Below, one piece after another: positions 1 to 8,775 of a stretch of DNA of 45,535 nucleotides; position 1 is the first letter of the stretch, and each line of letters begins with the position of its first letter. Source of the stretch: Methanothrix harundinacea (GTDB lineage: Archaea; Halobacteriota; Methanosarcinia; Methanotrichales; Methanotrichaceae); assembly GCA_002502785.1 (NCBI GenBank), contig DAQG01000104.1:1-45535 (forward strand), given 5' to 3'. Under the pieces are notes generated by a model. The model made no database searches. It was given only the letters and a program-made list of their open reading frames with translations, and had not been told where the DNA came from. The position numbers and the translations under genes are program-made.

Positions 1-113
1 CACATTCGGCACGCTGCCAAAAACTCGGAGAAGGTTTGATGTGGCTTGGGGAAGATCCCCCCCACCCCTGGCAGATCAGCCACCCAAAGCCCGACTCGCC
101 TTCCCGTCGCTCT

Positions 114-1106
114 TTATTTCAGCTCCATATCCCCGAGCCGCAAGCCCGAATCGGTGATCTCGCCCACGAGCTTGCCGTCGGTCATATCGAGGACCGTGTC
201 CACGTCACCCTCCGGCAGGACGAAGACCCAGCCCATCCCCATGTTGAAGGTCCTGTACATTTCGTCCTCGTCGACCCCGCCCTCCTCCTGGAGGAAGCGG
301 AATATCGGCTGGGGCTCGATGGGGTCGTCGATCTCAAAGCCGAACCCTGAGATCCTGTGGAGCTTGAGAAGGCCGCTTCCGGTGATGTGGGCCATGCCGT
401 GGACATCGGCCTTCTGGATAACTTCGAGCGCCTCCATGTAGATCCTCGTCGGCTCGAGGAGCTCCTCGCCGATCTTCTTCTTTGAGTAGGGCATCCTGTC
501 GAAGTAGGTGTAACTCGACTCCTCGACGATCTTTCTTGCGAGAGAGTAGCCGTTGCTGTGAAGGCCACTGCTTGGAAGCCCCACGATCATGTCGCCCTTT
601 TTGATCTTCTCGCCGGTTATGACGTCCTTTTTCCTGATCATTCCGATGCAGGTTCCCGCGAGATCGAAGCCGCGGATTATCTCGGGGAGCGAGGCCGTCT
701 CGCCTCCGACGATGCTTATGTTTGAGATCTCCGCCCCTCGTTCGAGGCCGATGGCTATCTGGGCCGTCATCTCCGGGTCGACCTTTTCGAGGGCCAGATA
801 GTCGACGAAAGCCAGAGGCTCGGCCCCTATGGCGAGAAGGTCGTTGACGTTCATCGCCATGCAGTCGATCCCGACGGTGTCCCACTTCTTCATCTCGTTT
901 GCAATCAGGACCTTGCTTCCGACGCCGTCGGTGGTCATGGCGATAGCGTACTCGCCCATGTCGATGAGGCCCGCATAATGGCCGATATCGGTGATTGGGG
1001 CGCCGATCCCTTTCCTCCTACCGGTCATAACGCTCTTCATGGCGGAGATCGCCCTCTCTTCAGCCCTGATGTCGACGCCAGACTTTGCGTAAGTCAGCTT
1101 TTTCAT
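114..1106 (-). CDS. purM: Phosphoribosylformylglycinamidine cyclo-ligase (AIR synthetase)
   Basis: The 330-residue product matches PurM, which makes aminoimidazole ribonucleotide from formylglycinamidine ribonucleotide and ATP in cytoplasmic purine synthesis. The N-terminal stretch has the family pattern around YAKSGVDI and the later GVGSK and GGETAS motifs of the PurM/PurL ATP-binding fold; the length is normal. The start ATG overlaps the lysC stop codon by an ATGA arrangement, so the two genes are almost certainly translationally coupled in one lysC-purM transcript. No other purine gene lies nearby. Identification is confident from overall sequence pattern. Confidence 0.95.
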   Translation of the reverse strand: MKKLTYAKSGVDIRAEERAISAMKSVMTGRRKGIGAPITDIGHYAGLIDMGEYAIAMTTDGVGSKVLIANEMKKWDTVGIDCMAMNVNDLLAIGAEPLAFVDYLALEKVDPEMTAQIAIGLERGAEISNISIVGGETASLPEIIRGFDLAGTCIGMIRKKDVITGEKIKKGDMIVGLPSSGLHSNGYSLARKIVEESSYTYFDRMPYSKKKIGEELLEPTRIYMEALEVIQKADVHGMAHITGSGLLKLHRISGFGFEIDDPIEPQPIFRFLQEEGGVDEDEMYRTFNMGMGWVFVLPEGDVDTVLDMTDGKLVGEITDSGLRLGDMELK

Positions 1107-2503
1107 ACCTTTGCCTCTCCTTCAAGCCCGAACTCTCGATGCAGCTCCTGGACCGCCCTCTCGGCCTCCGCCATGCTCACAACGAAGGAGATGTTGTGCT
1201 CGCTGGACCCCTGGCTGATCATGAAGACGTTGATCTTAGACCTGCCCATGGCCCCGAAGACTCTTCCGGCAACCCCTGGGGTCCCCACCATCCCAGCCCC
1301 TACGACGGCGATCACTGCCACGTCTCGGTTGTGAGAGATCTCCTTGACTATGGTGGTGGGAAACTCCGCCCTCAGGGCGATTTCGGCGACCTCGACCTGG
1401 GGCTCGTCGACGACGACCGATATGTTCGCCTCGCTGGATCCCTGACTGATCATGGTTATGTTCACACCGGCGTTAGCCAGAGCCGAAAAGGCCCTTGCGG
1501 CGATACCGGGCGTCCCGATCATACCGGCGCCGGCTATCGTCAAGAGCGCCACGTTCTTCGAAAGGGTGACCGCCTTTATGATACCCTCCTTGGTCACATC
1601 GTCCTTCACGATCAAAGTGCCGGGGTCCTGGGGATCAAAAGTGCACTTTACACGGACTGGTATTCCGTTCCTGATGGCAGGCTCAATGGCCCTCGGGTGA
1701 AGAACCTTCGCCCCGAAGTAGGACATCTCCATCGCCTCTCGATAGGAGATGACTGGGATGTTCTTCGCCTCGGAGACGATCCTCGGGTCGGTGGTGAGAA
1801 CCCCCGTAGTGTCCTTCCAGAACCAGATCTCGTCTGCTCCGATAGCAGCTCCGATGATCGAGGCAGAAAAGTCAGAGCCGCCCCTACCGAGGGTAGTGAT
1901 GTTTCCCTTCTCATCTTCTGCGATGAACCCGGTCACCACCGGGACGCCCTCGATGGGAGTCAGTCTCTGGGCGAGGAGATCGTATGTATTCTCCAGGGGT
2001 TTTCCGTTCCCGTAATCACTGGTGGTGATGATCCCTGCCTCGCCCCCGGAGTAGTACCTGGACTTGAGGCCCAGGTCCCTCAGAACGCCGGAGAGGATCG
2101 GGGCTGCAAGCCTCTCGCCATAGCTGGATATCCTGTCGATGGACCTGGGCGAGAGCTCGCCCAAGTAGCAGATCCCGATGTAAGCCTTTTCCAGCTCGCC
2201 GAGCCTCTGGATGATGATCTCCTTCAGCTCCTTTACGATCGCAGGGTCCCTGACAGCCTCCATCAGGGCCTGGATGTGTCTTTTGCTCAGCCTGTCCACG
2301 AAGGTCACAATGTCCTCGACCTTGCCGCCGTTGGCCGATGCCCTGGCGCACTGGAGAAGGTCATCGGTGACTCCCCCCAGGGCAGAGGTCACAACGACGA
2401 TCTCATTATCTTCGCTCAGGCTCTTTACAAGCTCTCCAACGTTTCGGAGCTTCGCCCCGTCGGCCACCGAGGATCCGCCAAACTTCATTACCAAGCGTGC
2501 CAT
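1103..2503 (-). CDS. lysC: Aspartate kinase with two C-terminal ACT domains
   Basis: The 466-residue protein phosphorylates aspartate, the first step toward lysine, threonine and methionine. It opens with the amino-acid-kinase motif VMKFGGSSV, has an RGGSDFSA segment in the catalytic domain, and ends in two ACT domains, each with an ISQGSSE motif (around residues 340-380 and 410-445), which in this family bind the feedback inhibitor. I start at the internal ATG (MARLVMKFGG) because homologues begin just before KFGG; an in-frame ATG ten codons upstream (2533) is possible because the TATA box would place the mRNA 5' end close to it. It is first in the operon with purM. Confidence 0.93.
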   Translation of the reverse strand: MARLVMKFGGSSVADGAKLRNVGELVKSLSEDNEIVVVTSALGGVTDDLLQCARASANGGKVEDIVTFVDRLSKRHIQALMEAVRDPAIVKELKEIIIQRLGELEKAYIGICYLGELSPRSIDRISSYGERLAAPILSGVLRDLGLKSRYYSGGEAGIITTSDYGNGKPLENTYDLLAQRLTPIEGVPVVTGFIAEDEKGNITTLGRGGSDFSASIIGAAIGADEIWFWKDTTGVLTTDPRIVSEAKNIPVISYREAMEMSYFGAKVLHPRAIEPAIRNGIPVRVKCTFDPQDPGTLIVKDDVTKEGIIKAVTLSKNVALLTIAGAGMIGTPGIAARAFSALANAGVNITMISQGSSEANISVVVDEPQVEVAEIALRAEFPTTIVKEISHNRDVAVIAVVGAGMVGTPGVAGRVFGAMGRSKINVFMISQGSSEHNISFVVSMAEAERAVQELHREFGLEGEAKV

Positions 2504-2553
2504 CTTGAAAACCCTGTGAACGTCCCATCTCATCGATATAAGCTTTACTCACC

Positions 2554-2564
2554 GTTTTATAATT
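2554..2564 (-). promoter_or_regulatory. TATA box for lysC-purM
   Basis: Read on the minus strand this is an AATTATAAAAC element. It lies about 25 nt before position 2533, which suggests a short-leader or leaderless mRNA for lysC. Confidence 0.45.
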
Positions 2565-2899
2565 GAAATTGTATATCCAATTATGGTGGGCGTTCCTGGC
2601 GCAAACGGGGTCGGAGGTCATCTCCAAAAGCGGCGGTCCCGTGATTCTCCACATTGATGCTCTATGTGCTCATATATTTTCTATGCCCGGATTTGGGTCG
2701 CAACTGTTGACCATTGAAGACCGCAAACCTTTGGCTAATCCTTCTGTCCACACAAATGCCGTGCATGGGATCGGTTTTTGTGCTCTCTTTAAGCAGCCCG
2801 AACTCGCGAACCGGATTTTGGGCTATCTTTCAAACGCCATCTGGCGACGAAAAAATCGATCGTGGCGGCCGCTCGAAAGGCATCATCGAGGGCCGAAGG
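2565..2899. other. Intergenic region between lysC and fusA
   Basis: This divergent spacer holds the lysC promoter at one end and the fusA promoter at the other. Open frames in it lack ribosome-binding sites and family resemblance. In many archaea rps12 and rps7 precede fusA; here they are absent. Confidence 0.6.
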
Positions 2900-2909
2900 C
2901 TTATATAGG
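2894..2909 (+). promoter_or_regulatory. BRE/TATA promoter for fusA
   Basis: A purine-rich CGAAGG element is followed by CTTATATAGG, a near-consensus archaeal BRE plus TATA box. Transcription would begin near 2930, giving a leader of about 40 nt containing a GAGG ribosome-binding site at 2964-2967. Confidence 0.65.
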
Positions 2910-2973
2910 TGTACGAAAATGGAACCGAGACTCCAAGATTCAGAGCTTTATCTTAAATTTCGCGAGGCTTGAT

Positions 2974-5169
2974 ATGGGCAAGAGGAAGAAGATGGCTGAG
3001 CGCGTAACCGCGCTGATGGACAAGCCAGAGAAGATCAGAAATATCGGTATTGTTGCGCATATTGATCACGGCAAGACCACATTATCTGACAATCTGCTTG
3101 CGGGCGCCGGCATGATATCCATGGAGCTGGCGGGCAAGCAGCTATTTATGGACTTCGACGAGCTGGAGCAGGCCCGAGGGATCACGATCGATTCCGCTAA
3201 CGTTTCGATGGTCCACGAGTTCAAGGGTGAGGAGTACCTCATCAACATGATCGATACTCCAGGTCACGTCGACTTCGGCGGCGACGTCACCAGGGCGATG
3301 CGCGCCGTGGACGGTGCAGTCGTCGTCGTGGACGCTGTGGAGGGCGCTATGCCCCAGACCGAGACGGTTCTGAGGCAGGCCCTGAAAGAGAACGTTCATC
3401 CGGTCCTGTTCGTCAACAAGGTCGATCGGCTCCTCAACGAGCTCAAGGTGGACAAGCAGGAGATGCAGCTTCGCCTCGGTAAACTGATCGACAACATAAA
3501 CAAGCTCATCAGGGGCATGAACGAGGAGAAGTACAAGGCAGGCTGGAAGGTAGACGCCGCCGACGGGAGCGTAGCCTTTGGGTCCGCCCTTTACAACTGG
3601 GCGATCAGCGTTCCCCAGATGAAGAGTACCGGGATCGGCTTTGGCGAGGTCTACGACTACTGCCAGGTCGGAGACATGAAGACCCTCGCCGAAAAGTGCC
3701 CTCTCTACCTTGCAGTCAACGACATGGTCATCCGCTTCCTCCCAAGCCCCCTCAAGGCCCAGAAGGAGCGTGTAGCGGTCATATGGCACGGCGACAAGGG
3801 CAGCAAGCTCTACAAGTCGATGGAAGCCTGCGACCCCAAGGGCCCCGTTGCCTTCATGGTGACCGACATATCCGTCGACCCCCACGCGGGCGAGGTGGCA
3901 ACCGGCAGGCTCTTTTCAGGAACCCTGGAGAGGGGTATGGAGTTATCCATCTCCGGCGTTGCAAAGCCGAACAGGGTCCAGCAGACGGGAATATTCATGG
4001 GCGCTGACAGGATCGAGGTCGAGAAGATCCCCGCAGGGAACATCGCGGCCGTAACGGGCCTGCGAGATGCCTTCGTCGGGTCGACCGTATCCTCGGACAG
4101 GGATGCTACGCCCTTCGAGGACATAAAGCACGTCAGCGAGCCCGTGGTCACTGTGGCCGTCGAGGCGAAGAACACCCGAGACCTTCCAAAGCTCGTGGAG
4201 GTTCTCAGGCAGGTGGCCAAGGAAGACCCGACCCTCAACATCACCATCAACGAGGAGACCGGCGAGCACCTGATGGCAGGGATGGGCGAGCTCCACTTGG
4301 AGATCGTCGCCTACCGAATCCAGAGGGACAAGGGCGTCGAGATCACCACCTCGCCTCCGATCGTCGTCTATCGAGAGTCGATCACAGGAAAGACTCCTGG
4401 GACCGTTGAGGGCAAGTCTCCCAACCACCACAACCGCTTCTACATTGAGATCGAGCCACTCGAGCTCGAGGTGGTGGAAGCGATCAAGTCCGGCGAGGTC
4501 TCCATGAAGATGGAGGAGCTGGAGCGGAGAAACATCCTGATCAGTAAGGGGATGGACAAGGAGGAGGCCAGGAACATATCCAGCATCTTCGAGTCCAACA
4601 TCTTCATCAACATGACCAAGGGTGTCCAGTACCTTAGAGAGACGATGGAGCTGATGCTGGAGGGCTTCGTCGAGGCGACGAAGAACGGCCCCATATGCAG
4701 AGAGCCGGTCCAGGGCGTAAAGGCAAAGCTGATGGATATCAAACTTCACGAAGATGCCATCCACCGAGGGCCCGCCCAGGTCATCCCTGCGGTCAGGCAG
4801 GCGGTCCAGGCTGGCATACTCATGGCGAACCCCACACTCCTCGAGCCCTTCCAGAACGTCTTTATACAGGTTCCACAGGAGCAGATGGGCGGTGCCATGT
4901 CCGAGATCCAGGGCCGAAGAGGCATGATCTTGAGCATGGAGACCGAAGGCGACATGATAATCATCAAGGCGAAGGCACCGGTCTCAGAGCTCTTCGGGTT
5001 TGCAGGAGCGATTCGAGGAGCTACGGAGGGCAGATCCCTCTGGAGCACGGAGTTTGCCGGCTTTGAGCCCATACCACCCGCGGCGATGCAGGAGACCGTT
5101 CGTCGGATCAGGGGCCGCAAGGGTTTAAAGACCGAAATGCCTAAGCCCAGCGATTACCTGAAGGCTTGA
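2974..5169 (+). CDS. fusA: Elongation factor 2 (aEF-2)
   Basis: The 731-residue GTPase drives ribosomal translocation. It has the G1 loop AHIDHGKTT, the DTPGH motif of switch II, the NKVD specificity motif, and the domain IV tip DAIHRG, whose His597 is the site that archaea convert to diphthamide. Length matches archaeal EF-2. I use ATG 2974 because it has a GAGG site six bases upstream and gives the usual start MGKRKKMAE; the frame is open for 137 more codons upstream but without homology. It has its own promoter and is followed by tuf and rpsJ, the usual order of the str operon tail. Confidence 0.97.
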   Translation: MGKRKKMAERVTALMDKPEKIRNIGIVAHIDHGKTTLSDNLLAGAGMISMELAGKQLFMDFDELEQARGITIDSANVSMVHEFKGEEYLINMIDTPGHVDFGGDVTRAMRAVDGAVVVVDAVEGAMPQTETVLRQALKENVHPVLFVNKVDRLLNELKVDKQEMQLRLGKLIDNINKLIRGMNEEKYKAGWKVDAADGSVAFGSALYNWAISVPQMKSTGIGFGEVYDYCQVGDMKTLAEKCPLYLAVNDMVIRFLPSPLKAQKERVAVIWHGDKGSKLYKSMEACDPKGPVAFMVTDISVDPHAGEVATGRLFSGTLERGMELSISGVAKPNRVQQTGIFMGADRIEVEKIPAGNIAAVTGLRDAFVGSTVSSDRDATPFEDIKHVSEPVVTVAVEAKNTRDLPKLVEVLRQVAKEDPTLNITINEETGEHLMAGMGELHLEIVAYRIQRDKGVEITTSPPIVVYRESITGKTPGTVEGKSPNHHNRFYIEIEPLELEVVEAIKSGEVSMKMEELERRNILISKGMDKEEARNISSIFESNIFINMTKGVQYLRETMELMLEGFVEATKNGPICREPVQGVKAKLMDIKLHEDAIHRGPAQVIPAVRQAVQAGILMANPTLLEPFQNVFIQVPQEQMGGAMSEIQGRRGMILSMETEGDMIIIKAKAPVSELFGFAGAIRGATEGRSLWSTEFAGFEPIPPAAMQETVRRIRGRKGLKTEMPKPSDYLKA

Positions 5170-5180
5170 GGCCTTCTCTG

Positions 5181-5195
5181 AAAAGATTTAAACGG
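5181..5195 (+). promoter_or_regulatory. Possible internal promoter before tuf
   Basis: GAAAAGATTTAAACG looks like a BRE plus TATA box. It is 46 nt upstream of the tuf start, consistent with a separate tuf transcript in addition to read-through from fusA. Confidence 0.4.
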
Positions 5196-5240
5196 AAGAG
5201 ACGTGAATACTGAGTTGAAAGTTAACCGGAGGAGATAAAG

Positions 5241-6509
5241 ATGGCATCACAGAAGCCACACATGAACCTGGCGTTCATCGGACACGTCGATCACGGGAAG
5301 TCCACTCTCGTAGGTAGGCTGATGTTCGAGACCGGCGCGGTTTCTCCACATATTATCGAGCAGTACAAGAAAGAGGCCGAGTCTAAGGGGAAGGGCAGCT
5401 TCGAGTTCGCCTGGGTCATGGACAGCCTGAAAGAGGAGCGAGAGAGGGGCGTCACCATAGACATCGCCCATCAGAGATTCGACACCGACAAGTTCTACTT
5501 CACGATCGTGGACTGTCCCGGACACAGAGACTTCATCAAGAACATGATCACCGGCGCGAGCCAGGCGGACTCTGCAGTTCTGGTAGTTGCAGCCCCCGAT
5601 GGGGTCATGGCCCAGACTAGAGAGCACGTATTCCTCGCCAGAACCCTTGGGATCAACCAGCTCGTCATCGCCATCAACAAGATGGACGCTGCCAAGTACA
5701 GCGAGGAGCGGTACAAAGAGGTCAAGGACGAGGTCGGAAAGCTGCTTCAGATGGTCGGATACAAGGTCGCAGAGATACCCTTCATACCACTCTCTGCCTT
5801 CGTTGGCGACAACATCGTCAAGCTCGGTGACAACCTCAAATGGTACAGCGGACCCACCCTCCTTGAGGCGTTGAACAACCTGAAGGAGCCCGAAAAGCCC
5901 ACCAACCTGCCTCTGAGACTGCCCGTCCAGGACGTCTACACAATCTCTGGTGTCGGAACCGTCCCCGTGGGTCGAGTCGAGACCGGGATAATCAAGAAGG
6001 GTGACAAGATCATCTTCGAGCCCGCCAACGTCACCGGCGAGGTCAAGACGATCGAGATGCACCACGAAGAGGCCGACCAGGCTCTGCCAGGCGACAACAT
6101 CGGCTGGAACGTGAGGGGCGTTGGAAAGAAAGACATCAGGAGAGGCGACGTCTGCGGACATGTCGACTCGCCGCCCACCGTGGCCAAGGAGTTCACAGCC
6201 CAGATCGTGGTCTTGCAACACCCAAGCGCCATCTCCGTGGGTTACACCCCTGTCTTCCACTGCCACACCTCCCAGATCGCCTGTACCTTGACCGAGATCA
6301 AGGCCAAGCTCGACCCCAAGACCGGTGCGGTAAAGGAGCAGAACCCTGCCTTCATCAAGGCCGGCGATGCCGCCATAGTCACCGTGACGCCCACAAAGCC
6401 GATGGTCATCGAGAAGGTCAAGGAGATCCCACAGCTCGGGCGGTTCGCGATCAGGGATATGGGTCAGACAATTGCAGCGGGTATGTGCATGAACATCACC
6501 CCCCGCTAA
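5241..6509 (+). CDS. tuf: Elongation factor 1-alpha (aEF-1A / EF-Tu)
   Basis: The 422-residue GTPase delivers aminoacyl-tRNA to the ribosome. Motifs seen are GHVDHGKST (G1), DCPGH (G3) and NKMD (G4), followed by the two beta-barrel domains; the length is typical for archaea. The ATG has a strong GGAGGAG ribosome-binding site at 5228-5234. It sits 71 nt after fusA and 25 nt before rpsJ, the standard str arrangement. Confidence 0.97.
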   Translation: MASQKPHMNLAFIGHVDHGKSTLVGRLMFETGAVSPHIIEQYKKEAESKGKGSFEFAWVMDSLKEERERGVTIDIAHQRFDTDKFYFTIVDCPGHRDFIKNMITGASQADSAVLVVAAPDGVMAQTREHVFLARTLGINQLVIAINKMDAAKYSEERYKEVKDEVGKLLQMVGYKVAEIPFIPLSAFVGDNIVKLGDNLKWYSGPTLLEALNNLKEPEKPTNLPLRLPVQDVYTISGVGTVPVGRVETGIIKKGDKIIFEPANVTGEVKTIEMHHEEADQALPGDNIGWNVRGVGKKDIRRGDVCGHVDSPPTVAKEFTAQIVVLQHPSAISVGYTPVFHCHTSQIACTLTEIKAKLDPKTGAVKEQNPAFIKAGDAAIVTVTPTKPMVIEKVKEIPQLGRFAIRDMGQTIAAGMCMNITPR

Positions 6510-6534
6510 CTCAACTTTTTCTGGTGTTTGAGTT

Positions 6535-6843
6535 ATGCAGAAGGCAAGAATACGGTTATCTGGAACCGACCCCCGCTCCCTGGACGAGATATGCAGCCAG
6601 GTTAGAGGGATCGCCCAGAGGACGGGCGTGCACATGGCAGGACCGATCCCGCTTCCGACCAAAAGGATGGTAGTTCCCACTAGAAAGAGCCCCGATGGGG
6701 AGGGGACCGCCACCTGGGACCACTGGGAGATGCGGGTGCACAAGCGGATGATCGACCTGGACGCCGACGAGCGGGCTCTTCGTCAGCTCATGCGGATCCA
6801 GGTTCCAAAGAACGTCAACATCGAGATAGTGCTGGAATCCTAG
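6535..6843 (+). CDS. rpsJ: 30S ribosomal protein uS10
   Basis: The 102-residue protein is archaeal uS10, a component of the small-subunit head. Recognisable segments are KARIRLSGTDP at the N-terminus, GPIPLPTKR in the extended loop and the closing IQVPKNVNIEI. It follows tuf by 25 nt. Its TAG stop is only two bases before a tRNA gene, so the mRNA and tRNA must be released from one precursor or the tRNA has a promoter inside rpsJ. Confidence 0.96.
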   Translation: MQKARIRLSGTDPRSLDEICSQVRGIAQRTGVHMAGPIPLPTKRMVVPTRKSPDGEGTATWDHWEMRVHKRMIDLDADERALRQLMRIQVPKNVNIEIVLES

Positions 6844-6845
6844 CT

Positions 6846-6919
6846 GGACTCGTAGTATAGTCTGGATAACACGGAGGCCTCCGGAGCCTCAGTCCCGGGT
6901 TCAAATCCCGGCGAGTCCG
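6846..6919 (+). tRNA. tRNA-Arg (anticodon CCG)
   Basis: A full cloverleaf can be drawn. The acceptor is GGACTCG paired with CGAGTCC, with G as discriminator and no encoded CCA. The anticodon stem is GAGGC/GCCTC around loop CTCCGGA, with CCG at 6881-6883 reading CGG (Arg). The T arm is CCGGG-TTCAAAT-CCCGG and the variable loop has four bases. There is no intron. The D stem (6855-6858 with 6869-6872) has an A12-C23 mismatch in an otherwise paired four-base stem. Confidence 0.93.
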
Positions 6920-6924
6920 CTAAG

Positions 6925-6966
6925 ACCCTTTTTTGTTTTGTTTTTGTTCGGGTTTTATTTTGTTTT
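6925..6966 (+). terminator. T-rich terminator after the tRNA
   Basis: Several runs of T broken by single G bases follow the tRNA directly. Archaeal RNA polymerase stops at such oligo-T stretches without a hairpin. This probably ends the fusA-tuf-rpsJ-tRNA transcript. Confidence 0.6.
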
Positions 6967-7059
6967 GTATCGTTTAATTTTCGCGATCCTCGGCAAAAGG
7001 TTCATAGCCTTCGAGGATTTTGTTCCTCTCCCAGAGATAAGAATCGGCGTGGGATATCG

Positions 7060-7341
7060 ATGATTACAGGAGAAGATGTGGATCATATAGGCTGGCTTGC
7101 CAGCATCAAGGTCGCCGAGGAGGAGAAGGAGGGCTTCGTCGCCTTGTTCAACTCGGTTCTAGATTACTTCCATCAGCTCGACGAGCTTGACACCGAAGAT
7201 GTGGAGCCCACCTACCGGGTGGTCGACCTCACCAACGTCTTCCGGGAGGACGTGGTGACTGAGTCCATCTCCCAGGAGGAGTCGCTGAGAAACGCTCCGC
7301 GGAGGGAGAACGGCTACTTCAAGAGCCCCAGGATCGTGTGA
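7060..7341 (+). CDS. gatC: Asp/Glu-tRNA amidotransferase subunit C
   Basis: The 93-residue subunit stabilises GatA and GatB in the complex that turns Asp-tRNA(Asn) into Asn-tRNA(Asn). It begins with the family pattern ITGEDVDHIGWLASI, has EDVEPTYRV in the middle and ends in the RRENGYFKSPRIV tail that wraps between the other subunits. Its stop overlaps the proposed gatA start. Archaea usually use GatDE for Gln-tRNA, so GatCAB here most likely serves asparagine. Confidence 0.93.
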   Translation: MITGEDVDHIGWLASIKVAEEEKEGFVALFNSVLDYFHQLDELDTEDVEPTYRVVDLTNVFREDVVTESISQEESLRNAPRRENGYFKSPRIV

Positions 7342-8774
7342 TTGCCATGTTGAGAGAGCTGAAGGAGAGGCTTGCGGCGGGAGCTTCGGCCGAGGACGTG
7401 GTCTATTCCCTCTTCGAGAAGATCAAAAAGAGCAAGCTGAACGCGTACAACAATTTGTCCGAGGACTCGGCCCTCGCCTGGGCCCGGGAATTTGACGATG
7501 CGCCCTGGTCCGGTCTTTTGGCCGGAGTTCCCATAGCCATCAAAAGCTGCATATCGACGAGTGGGATCGAGACAAACTGCTCGTCGAGGATTCTCGAGGG
7601 GTACGTCCCTCCCTACGACGCCCACGTCATAGAGCGGCTGAAGCAGGAGGGTGCGATCATCGTCGGCAAGACGAACATGGACGAGTTCGCCATGGGTACC
7701 TCCACCGAGACTAGCTATTTCGGCACGACGAGAAATCCCTGGGACACCGAGCGGGTCCCCGGCGGCTCCTCCGGCGGGTCCGCCGCGGCCGTGGCCGCCG
7801 GCGAGGCGCCGTGCGCCCTGGGATCAGACACAGGCGGCTCGATCAGGTGCCCCGCTTCCTTCTGCGGGATCGTCGGCTTAAAGCCCACCTACGGTCTCGT
7901 CTCCAGATACGGTCTCGTCTCTTACGCCAACTCTCTCGAGCAGATTGGCCCCCTCACTCTGAACGTCGAGGACGCGGCCCTGGTGATGGAGGTTATCGCG
8001 GGCCACGACCCCCGGGACTCAACCTCCGTAAAGTCCGAGGTCGGGTACCTATCGGGCCTGGACGGCGGCGTTGAGGGGCTCGTCTGCGGCGTTCCAAAAG
8101 AGTACTTCGGCGAGGGGGTGGACCCAAAGGTCGAAAAGTCGGTCTGGGACGCCATATCGAAGCTGGAGGATCTGGGGGCCTCCTGGAAAGAGGTTAGTCT
8201 TCCCCACACCAAGTACGCTCTGGCAGCCTACTACATTATCGCCATGAGCGAGGCTTCATCGAACCTGGCGCGGTTCGACGGTCTCCGTTACGGTTTGAGA
8301 TTTGGGGCCGACAAAGACTGGCACACCACCTTCTCCGAGATAAGGGCCGCAGGCTTCGGCCCAGAGGTCAAAAGAAGGATCCTGCTTGGGACCTACGCCC
8401 TCTCCGCCGGCTACTACGGCAGGTACTACCTGAAAGCCCTCAAGGTGAGGACTTTGATCAAGCAGGACTTCGAGAGGGCTCTCTCTGCCGGCGGTGCGGA
8501 CGTTCTGGTGACTCCCACCATGCCCTTCCCGGCCTTCAAGATCGGAGAGCGGATCGAGGACCCGTTGTCGCTCTACATGGCCGACGTCTTTACAGTCCCC
8601 ATAAACCTGGCCGGGGTTCCGGCGATATCGGTCCCCTGCGGCTTTGCTGACGGCCTTCCCATCGGACTTCAGATAATCGGGCGCCACTTCGACGAGATTG
8701 GTGTCCTCAGGACCGCCAAAGCCTACGAGGATTCGACGCCCCACCACGAGACGGTCCCAAAGGAGGTGGTCTGA
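7338..8774 (+). CDS. gatA: Asp/Glu-tRNA amidotransferase subunit A (amidase)
   Basis: The 478-residue amidase-signature enzyme releases ammonia from glutamine and passes it to GatB. The Ser-cis-Ser-Lys triad is intact: Lys69 in AIKSC, Ser144 in GGSSGGS and nucleophile Ser168 in DTGGSIR, with the same spacing as known GatA proteins. The GTG at 7338 overlaps the gatC stop (GTGA), which favours coupled translation; ATG 7347, three codons in, is the alternative. gatB follows one base after the stop. Confidence 0.95.
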   Translation: MIAMLRELKERLAAGASAEDVVYSLFEKIKKSKLNAYNNLSEDSALAWAREFDDAPWSGLLAGVPIAIKSCISTSGIETNCSSRILEGYVPPYDAHVIERLKQEGAIIVGKTNMDEFAMGTSTETSYFGTTRNPWDTERVPGGSSGGSAAAVAAGEAPCALGSDTGGSIRCPASFCGIVGLKPTYGLVSRYGLVSYANSLEQIGPLTLNVEDAALVMEVIAGHDPRDSTSVKSEVGYLSGLDGGVEGLVCGVPKEYFGEGVDPKVEKSVWDAISKLEDLGASWKEVSLPHTKYALAAYYIIAMSEASSNLARFDGLRYGLRFGADKDWHTTFSEIRAAGFGPEVKRRILLGTYALSAGYYGRYYLKALKVRTLIKQDFERALSAGGADVLVTPTMPFPAFKIGERIEDPLSLYMADVFTVPINLAGVPAISVPCGFADGLPIGLQIIGRHFDEIGVLRTAKAYEDSTPHHETVPKEVV

Positions 8775-8775
8775 A

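Noticed and set aside
1085..2566. Long plus-strand open frame opposite lysC
   Set aside because: It mirrors the lysC codons, has no ribosome-binding site and no recognisable protein pattern; GC-rich coding DNA often leaves antisense frames open.
2714..2908. 64-codon frame in the lysC-fusA spacer
   Set aside because: No ribosome-binding site and it runs into the fusA TATA box.
5247..6743. 498-codon minus-strand frame opposite tuf and rpsJ
   Set aside because: Antisense shadow of well-identified genes; composition is Asp/Leu/Val/Gly-rich without motifs.
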